Assembly: GCA_018623405.1 (NCBI GenBank)
Contig: JAAZVO010000133.1
Span: forward strand, 1 to 7,180
Source of the DNA: Crocinitomicaceae bacterium
GTDB lineage: Bacteria; Bacteroidota; Bacteroidia; Flavobacteriales_G; Salibacteraceae
Length of the DNA: 7,180 nt
Direction of reading: 5' to 3'
The position numbers and the translations under genes are program-made. The notes under the pieces are model-generated. The model was not told where the DNA came from. It worked only from the letters and a program-made list of their open reading frames with translations, and did no database searches. Shown piece after piece: positions 1 through 4,530 of the stretch (positions are counted from its first letter, which is position 1; every line of letters starts with the position of its first letter).

Positions 1-1925
1 CGGAGCAATTTAGCGGCATGGTAACCTCCTAAAGATTTATGGAAGTATGATGTTCTAGCATCGGTAAATGGGTTTACAGTAACGTTAAAAACCCTAAAAT
101 GTGGGTCTTTATCAGCTAATATTTGCCTATCTGCATTATTTGGAGCATGTATGCTTTCAAACTCTCTATCTTTTACATAATTATCAGTATTCAAATATCG
201 CTTATCAACCATCCAAAGGTCAGCAACAAGCAAAATTCCTAATAAAGAAATTAGAATTTTTTTATAATCATTGGTTGAGAAAATAATTATTCCCATGATA
301 GGAATTGCTAAAGCTGCTTGAATATTAGAGCCATTAGAAGCTTGAATTATTAAAGTGTATGTCCCTGCCCAAATTGCTGATAACCAAAACTTATTAAGTT
401 TTTTAATAAAAGAAAAATAGATAATCAAAAATGTAAGTATTACAATCAGTATGCTTCGATAAGCATCAGACCTTAACATAAGTGCTCTGTCTTTAATTAA
501 ATCTGTCATAGGCCAACCACTTTGTCTTAATTGAGCATCGCTGCTACCTGAGAAATCATAGCTAAAACTCCCAAAAATTCCGAATACTAATAAAATCCCT
601 AAAGAAATTATGGCGCTCATTTTTAAAGCTTTAAAAATTTCTTTTTTACTTGGGTTTTCGTCAATAAGCTTCTGAATGCTTAAAGCAGAAATTAAAGGGA
701 ATGAAATAGAAAGCATCAAAAGCACCATAGATGGTGTTCGGAACTTATTAAATAGTGGAAAGTAATTAAACATGAAGTCTGAAACAAAGCTAGAGTGCCT
801 ACCCCAAGAAAGGATAATCACAAAAATGCTGTAGCTTAGCAACCACCAACGTATATTTCCTTTCAAAATGAACATTCCGAAAATGAAAAGGAAGAATAAA
901 ACAGCTCCTATGTAAACGGGACCTGAGGTAAATGGCTGCTCGCCCCAATACGTTGGAATTTGTTTTAAAAATTGTTTTGGAATTCCTGCTTTTGCAATAT
1001 TCGAGTTTACACCTAGCTCTTCTCCTGAGGCACCTCCCATAAAATGAGGAATAATTAGGGTAAACGATTCTAGCGGTGAATAGCTCCACCTCATAGCGTA
1101 GTCTTTATCTAAACCTGTACTCTTATTGTCTTTTTCAGCTTCTTTTAAAGTCAATTCTGAGTTTCCACCTCTAATGGTTTCTTGAGAATATTCATAAGTT
1201 GTCCAAAGCTTTGAAATTGTTGGTCCAAAACCAATTATCGAAGCACCAACTACTATTGCTGAACTTATAAAAAACTTTTTTAATTCTTTATTTTTAAAGC
1301 TTTCAAATGCTTTAAATCCGCCATAAAAAAGCAGCATTAAAAGCAGGTAGTAGGTTATTTGAAAATGATTTGAAGTAAGGTGTAAATTCAAAAACAAGGC
1401 AGTTAATCCCGCTCCTAGAAAATACTTTCCTCTATAAATTTTAATTATTCCAGCTAAAACACCGGGTGTATAGGCTAAGGTTCTAATTTTCCAGTTATGG
1501 CCTGCCTCAATACTAATTACATTAAAGCTACTAAAAGTAAAGCCAAAACTCATTGCCATAGCTAACCAAGGGTTTACTTTAAATGAAAGCAATAAAATGT
1601 AAAAACTTAAAGACATTAGAAAGAAAATAGAAATAGGGCCTTTACCAAAATTGCCAAGAAACCGATTTAGTTTTTCTCCAAAGTTTCCATAATGTTGAAT
1701 AGACATTTGAAAGGAGGGCATTCCACTAAACAATCTTGAATTCCACAATGCTTCCTCACCATTTTCCGCTCTATATACTTTAAGTTCTTGGTTGTTTCCA
1801 ATACCGTGAATAAGGTCGCCGGAGCGCAAAACCTTACCACTAAAAACAGGACTGTTATATATAGATGGCAAAGCGATAAATAGTGTTACCGCTACAACAT
1901 GAGGAATGATTTTTTTAAGATCCAT
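1..1925 (-). CDS. YfhO-like polytopic membrane protein (GT-C-type), C-terminus outside window
   Basis: This gene is partial: 641 codons are present and the frame is still open at the window edge. Relatives are usually about 800-850 residues, so roughly the last fifth is missing. The N-terminus is one membrane segment (about residues 6-22) followed by an outward loop with G36-D37 and a W61-N62...G68-M69-P70 stretch. Other motifs I recognise from Bacteroidota YfhO-family proteins are E140-AGHN, STGL at 269, YWGEQP at 326-331 and, near the cut end, TSYFHKSLGGYHAAK. Many hydrophobic helices separate them. The family resembles GT-C glycosyltransferases that use polyprenyl-phosphate sugars on the outer face of the membrane; Bacillus YfhO is linked to glycosylation of lipoteichoic acid. 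The sugar and acceptor here are unknown. ATG at 1925 is the only ATG after the in-frame stop at 1947-1949. It lies inside the end of the flippase gene, so translation is probably coupled. Confidence 0.85.
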   Translation of the reverse strand, partial: MDLKKIIPHVVAVTLFIALPSIYNSPVFSGKVLRSGDLIHGIGNNQELKVYRAENGEEALWNSRLFSGMPSFQMSIQHYGNFGEKLNRFLGNFGKGPISIFFLMSLSFYILLLSFKVNPWLAMAMSFGFTFSSFNVISIEAGHNWKIRTLAYTPGVLAGIIKIYRGKYFLGAGLTALFLNLHLTSNHFQITYYLLLMLLFYGGFKAFESFKNKELKKFFISSAIVVGASIIGFGPTISKLWTTYEYSQETIRGGNSELTLKEAEKDNKSTGLDKDYAMRWSYSPLESFTLIIPHFMGGASGEELGVNSNIAKAGIPKQFLKQIPTYWGEQPFTSGPVYIGAVLFFLFIFGMFILKGNIRWWLLSYSIFVIILSWGRHSSFVSDFMFNYFPLFNKFRTPSMVLLMLSISFPLISALSIQKLIDENPSKKEIFKALKMSAIISLGILLVFGIFGSFSYDFSGSSDAQLRQSGWPMTDLIKDRALMLRSDAYRSILIVILTFLIIYFSFIKKLNKFWLSAIWAGTYTLIIQASNGSNIQAALAIPIMGIIIFSTNDYKKILISLLGILLVADLWMVDKRYLNTDNYVKDREFESIHAPNNADRQILADKDPHFRVFNVTVNPFTDARTSYFHKSLGGYHAAKLL

Positions 1926-3408
1926 TTCGGATAATTTTTGAGATTTTTAAGGTTAACTGATCTACTAAATCAGTCTTCACTTTCACTATTTTGAAAAGAG
2001 ATACAAAAGAAACAATTACGAATAAAGAGTTTATCAAAATATTTATCCAAATATTATTTGTTTGAGGAATAACTACTTGAATGATTAAAATGAATAAAAA
2101 AATGAAAGCTAATTTAACAAGGTTAGATGTAAAAGGGGAAAACCCAAATTTCTTTATCAAAAAAACATGTTTAATAATATTAAAAATAAATATCGAAATC
2201 GCAGTTCCATAAGCCGCTCCTGAAATACCATATTTTGGAATCAAAATTAAATTTGTGATAAATGTTAAAATAACTAGGATAAGAACAAAAAATGCATTAA
2301 GTCTATAGAATTTTGACATCATTAATATTTCACCATTAATGCCAAACATAATGTCAACTAATCTTGCTAAGCCTAAAATTATTACCACATTTTTTCCTGC
2401 GCTGTAGATTTCGCCTTTTGGCATGATAGAGAATATAGAGTCAATGTTGGTCCAAATCAAAAGAAACAAAATCGAGCCAGTAAAAAATGCATTTAATGAA
2501 GATTTTTGATACAGCAATTTAACTTTATTAAAATCATTCTTTTTAAAAGCTTCAGAAACAACTGGTGTGGAAATTCTCATAACTGCTCTTCTTGGCACAT
2601 CTACCACCTGGGCAATAAAAAATGAAATACTGTAAACTCCTGAAGTTCCTAATCCTGATAAAGCCCCAAGCATTAAAATATCAATATTATCAAGTAAAAT
2701 CATGCTGAGTCCTGATAGAACTGCAAATGAGCTAAACTTGAAAAATCCATTTCGCTCCATTTTACTTTTAAAGGGTGAGCCAAACTTTATTCTAACAGCA
2801 CCTAATTTTATCATGTAAAATAGGTGACCAATTAAAACCAAGAAATAAGCCAATTCAATAGACATTATGAACTCTGTAAGGGTTGTAAAACCTAAGAAGT
2901 AAATTATTGTAGCTGTTGCTATAAAAACTCTTTGTAAAACTTGTTTTAAGAAAAATGGAAATGCAATTCTCAATAGCGATTTACAATAATCCTGCAGGAT
3001 GTTTGTAAACGATATAATAACCATTAAGATCGCTAAATGCAAAGTGAAATGGCTAAAAGAATCCATTTGAGAACCATATAATTCGTAAAGCCAACCTTGA
3101 GACAGAAATAGAATAATTAAGGCGATAATTCCGGTAACTATTCCTGTTCCTAAAACTACTGAAAACAAACCATTATGTCCATTTTTTGGATTTTTATATT
3201 CAGGGTAATATTTAATAAGGGCATTATTACTACCAAAAGGCAAAAAGGTAGCATACATAGTCCCGGCGCTAATTAAAACCCTTACCAAACCAATTTCTTC
3301 AGGGTTCAGGCAAAAAGGATAAACTACTAGGTTAATTAAATAACCTAGCACCATTCCAAACATGATTACTACAGTGGATTTAGCGCCTTGCCTTGCAATT
3401 ATTCCCAT
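1915..3408 (-). CDS. Wzx-like polysaccharide/oligosaccharide flippase (MOP superfamily)
   Basis: The 497-residue protein is almost entirely hydrophobic helices, about 12-14 membrane segments, with a lysine-rich C-terminal tail. This is the normal size and shape of the COG2244 / Polysacc_synt group. The opening MGIIARQGAKST followed by NPEEIGLVRVL at about 35-45 is a signature I recognise from Bacteroidota members. A central helix carries DNIDILMLG, and a late segment carries IPKYGISGAAYGTA, both typical of the family. Such proteins move undecaprenyl-diphosphate-linked sugar units from the inner to the outer face of the cytoplasmic membrane. The cargo cannot be read from the sequence. It is the first gene of a leftward pair; its TAA at 1915-1917 lies within the next gene. 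ATG at 3408 is the first start after an in-frame stop upstream, and no Shine-Dalgarno is seen. A MATE-type exporter is less likely given the N-terminal signature. Confidence 0.88.
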   Translation of the reverse strand: MGIIARQGAKSTVVIMFGMVLGYLINLVVYPFCLNPEEIGLVRVLISAGTMYATFLPFGSNNALIKYYPEYKNPKNGHNGLFSVVLGTGIVTGIIALIILFLSQGWLYELYGSQMDSFSHFTLHLAILMVIISFTNILQDYCKSLLRIAFPFFLKQVLQRVFIATATIIYFLGFTTLTEFIMSIELAYFLVLIGHLFYMIKLGAVRIKFGSPFKSKMERNGFFKFSSFAVLSGLSMILLDNIDILMLGALSGLGTSGVYSISFFIAQVVDVPRRAVMRISTPVVSEAFKKNDFNKVKLLYQKSSLNAFFTGSILFLLIWTNIDSIFSIMPKGEIYSAGKNVVIILGLARLVDIMFGINGEILMMSKFYRLNAFFVLILVILTFITNLILIPKYGISGAAYGTAISIFIFNIIKHVFLIKKFGFSPFTSNLVKLAFIFLFILIIQVVIPQTNNIWINILINSLFVIVSFVSLFKIVKVKTDLVDQLTLKISKIIRNGS

Positions 3409-3469
3409 AAATGGTAAAAAAACGGCGAAATGGTTTATTTATTAACTATGCCGAAATTTTCACAAAGGA
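3409..3469. promoter_or_regulatory. Divergent intergenic region between flippase and sulfotransferase genes
   Basis: These 61 bases separate two start codons that point away from each other, so promoters for both directions should lie here or just inside the flanking genes. The stretch is AT-rich. I could not find a convincing match to the Bacteroidota promoter (TTG about 19 bases before TAnnTTTG) on either strand. On the plus strand, AAAGGA at 3464-3469 directly abuts the sulfotransferase ATG, which is too close to act as a normal ribosome binding site. The regulatory call comes from gene arrangement, not from a motif. Confidence 0.4.
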
Positions 3470-4339
3470 ATGATTTTACCAAATACAGTAATCATTGGAG
3501 CACCAAAAAGTGGAACTAGCTCATTATTCTTTTGGTTGAATGCTCATCCCGAAGTTTGTGGCTCTAGGGTAAAAGAGACGTTTTATTTTCATGATAGGGT
3601 ACATCCTAGATTTAATAAAAATGCAAATTTTATTAAGCATGGACTTTCTAAATACCCTGATTTTTGGAGTCATTATGCTCAGGAAAAAATAATTTTAGAA
3701 GCTACTGCACAATACATTTTCTTGAATAATCCTCTGGTTGAACTTTCAAAATTTCCAAGTCCACCCAAAATTATTATTCTACTAAGGGAGCAATCTAGCC
3801 GAATTTATTCACTTTTTAAATTCAATAAATACAGATTAGGACAAGTTGAAAAAAATGTGAGTTTCGAAACCTATATTGGGGAAAGAAATAATAATGTCTT
3901 AGAAGCAAACCCATTAGCTCAATCAAACTATTTGGAGGTAATAAAACGATGGGATGAAAAATTCGGAAAAGAAAACATTCTTGTTTACCAATTTGAAAAA
4001 ATGCAAAAAGACAAGGTTAGCTTTATGAAACAGGTTGCTCTTGATCTTGCTATTGACGAATCATTCTATAACAACTTCGATTTTTTTAAAAGAAATGAAA
4101 CTCGAAGTATGAAAAATCATAAATTGCATAGGCTGGGTCTAAAAATTCAACCTTATGTTCCTCAGTGGCTACAAGAAAAAATATTTGTGCCATTCTATTT
4201 GGCTATTAACTCTTCTAAAGCTCCCGCTATTACAGCAGATGAGAAGGAGTATCTACAACGATTGAAAAATGAATTTAAATCCTCCAATAAGCAATTAGCG
4301 GCCATATATCCACAAATTGATCTTGAGCTTTGGAAATAA
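3470..4339 (+). CDS. PAPS-dependent sulfotransferase (Sulfotransfer_1/3 family)
   Basis: The 289-residue soluble protein has no signal peptide, so it should act in the cytoplasm. It transfers sulfate from PAPS to an acceptor, probably a sugar or lipid. The 5'-phosphosulfate loop is APKSGTSSL at residues 11-19, with the P-loop-like lysine K13. K35-E36-T37 with F40 resembles the KExxFF motif of heparan N-sulfotransferases, where the glutamate is the catalytic base. EATAQY at 77-82 corresponds to the common E-x-(S/T)-P/A-x-Y motif. The 3'-phosphate site is LLREQSSRIYSLF at 104-116, with R106 and S114. SNYLEVIKRW (152-161) and VYQFEKM (172-178) match the conserved later part of the family. Length is normal. 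The start at 3470 follows an in-frame stop at 3443-3445 with no other ATG between. It diverges from the flippase/YfhO pair, which suggests a sulfated surface glycan, but the acceptor is not identified. Confidence 0.92.
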   Translation: MILPNTVIIGAPKSGTSSLFFWLNAHPEVCGSRVKETFYFHDRVHPRFNKNANFIKHGLSKYPDFWSHYAQEKIILEATAQYIFLNNPLVELSKFPSPPKIIILLREQSSRIYSLFKFNKYRLGQVEKNVSFETYIGERNNNVLEANPLAQSNYLEVIKRWDEKFGKENILVYQFEKMQKDKVSFMKQVALDLAIDESFYNNFDFFKRNETRSMKNHKLHRLGLKIQPYVPQWLQEKIFVPFYLAINSSKAPAITADEKEYLQRLKNEFKSSNKQLAAIYPQIDLELWK

Positions 4340-4530
4340 TTATTCACATAACTTAGTTAAATCTTAAATGATTAAAATCATGATTTTGCTAAAAAAGTAC
4401 ATAAATACCTGAAAATTAGTTTTTTAATTAATGGGTTTTAACTCAAATTAATTTTACATAATTTGTCCAAAAACTAGCCTTCATCAATTAGTTCATGCGC
4501 TTTTTCTATTTTTATTGCCAAATTACGAAT
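4340..4530. other. AT-rich intergenic spacer
   Basis: This 191-base spacer holds no gene. It must contain the end of the sulfotransferase transcript and probably the promoter of the T9SS protein gene. I see a perfect palindrome at 4374-4387, a weak AATTA/TAATT hairpin near 4415-4431 with T runs, and a TAATTTG sequence at 4459-4465 that resembles, but is one base short of, the Bacteroidota TAnnTTTG element. An in-frame stop (TAG, 4489-4491) and an alternative ATG (4495) for the downstream gene lie at its right end. No GC-rich terminator hairpin is visible. Confidence 0.5.
4368..4387. repeat. Overlapping short palindromes downstream of the sulfotransferase gene
   Basis: AAAATCATGATTTT at 4374-4387 is a perfect 14-base palindrome. 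It overlaps ATGATTAAAATCAT at 4368-4381, an inverted repeat with a two-base centre. The pair lies about 30 bases after the sulfotransferase stop. It could be a protein-binding site or part of a weak AT-rich terminator, since the second arm ends in a short T run. In sequence this AT-rich, chance is also a fair explanation. Confidence 0.4.

Noticed and set aside
101..286. Small plus-strand open frame (61 codons)
   Set aside because: It lies antisense within the YfhO-like gene, has no recognisable motif, and its composition fits a chance frame in AT-rich coding DNA.
799..1089. Minus-strand open frame of 96 codons
   Set aside because: It is on the same strand as the YfhO-like gene but in another frame. 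The YfhO frame across it encodes recognised family motifs such as YWGEQP, so this is a shadow.
3431..3466. Possible leftward promoter: TTTG at 3463-3466 (minus strand) with TAATAAAT 18 bases on
   Set aside because: Only the TA of TAnnTTTG matches. The spacing is acceptable but the element is too weak to call in AT-rich DNA.
4384..4414. TTTG at 4385-4388 followed by TACCTG at 4406-4411 as a promoter for the T9SS gene
   Set aside because: The downstream element matches TAnnTTTG poorly and would leave a leader of more than 100 bases; not strong enough to list.
4456..4466. TAATTTG at 4459-4465 as a -7 element for the T9SS gene
   Set aside because: It is one base short of TAnnTTTG, and no TTG lies at the expected distance upstream.
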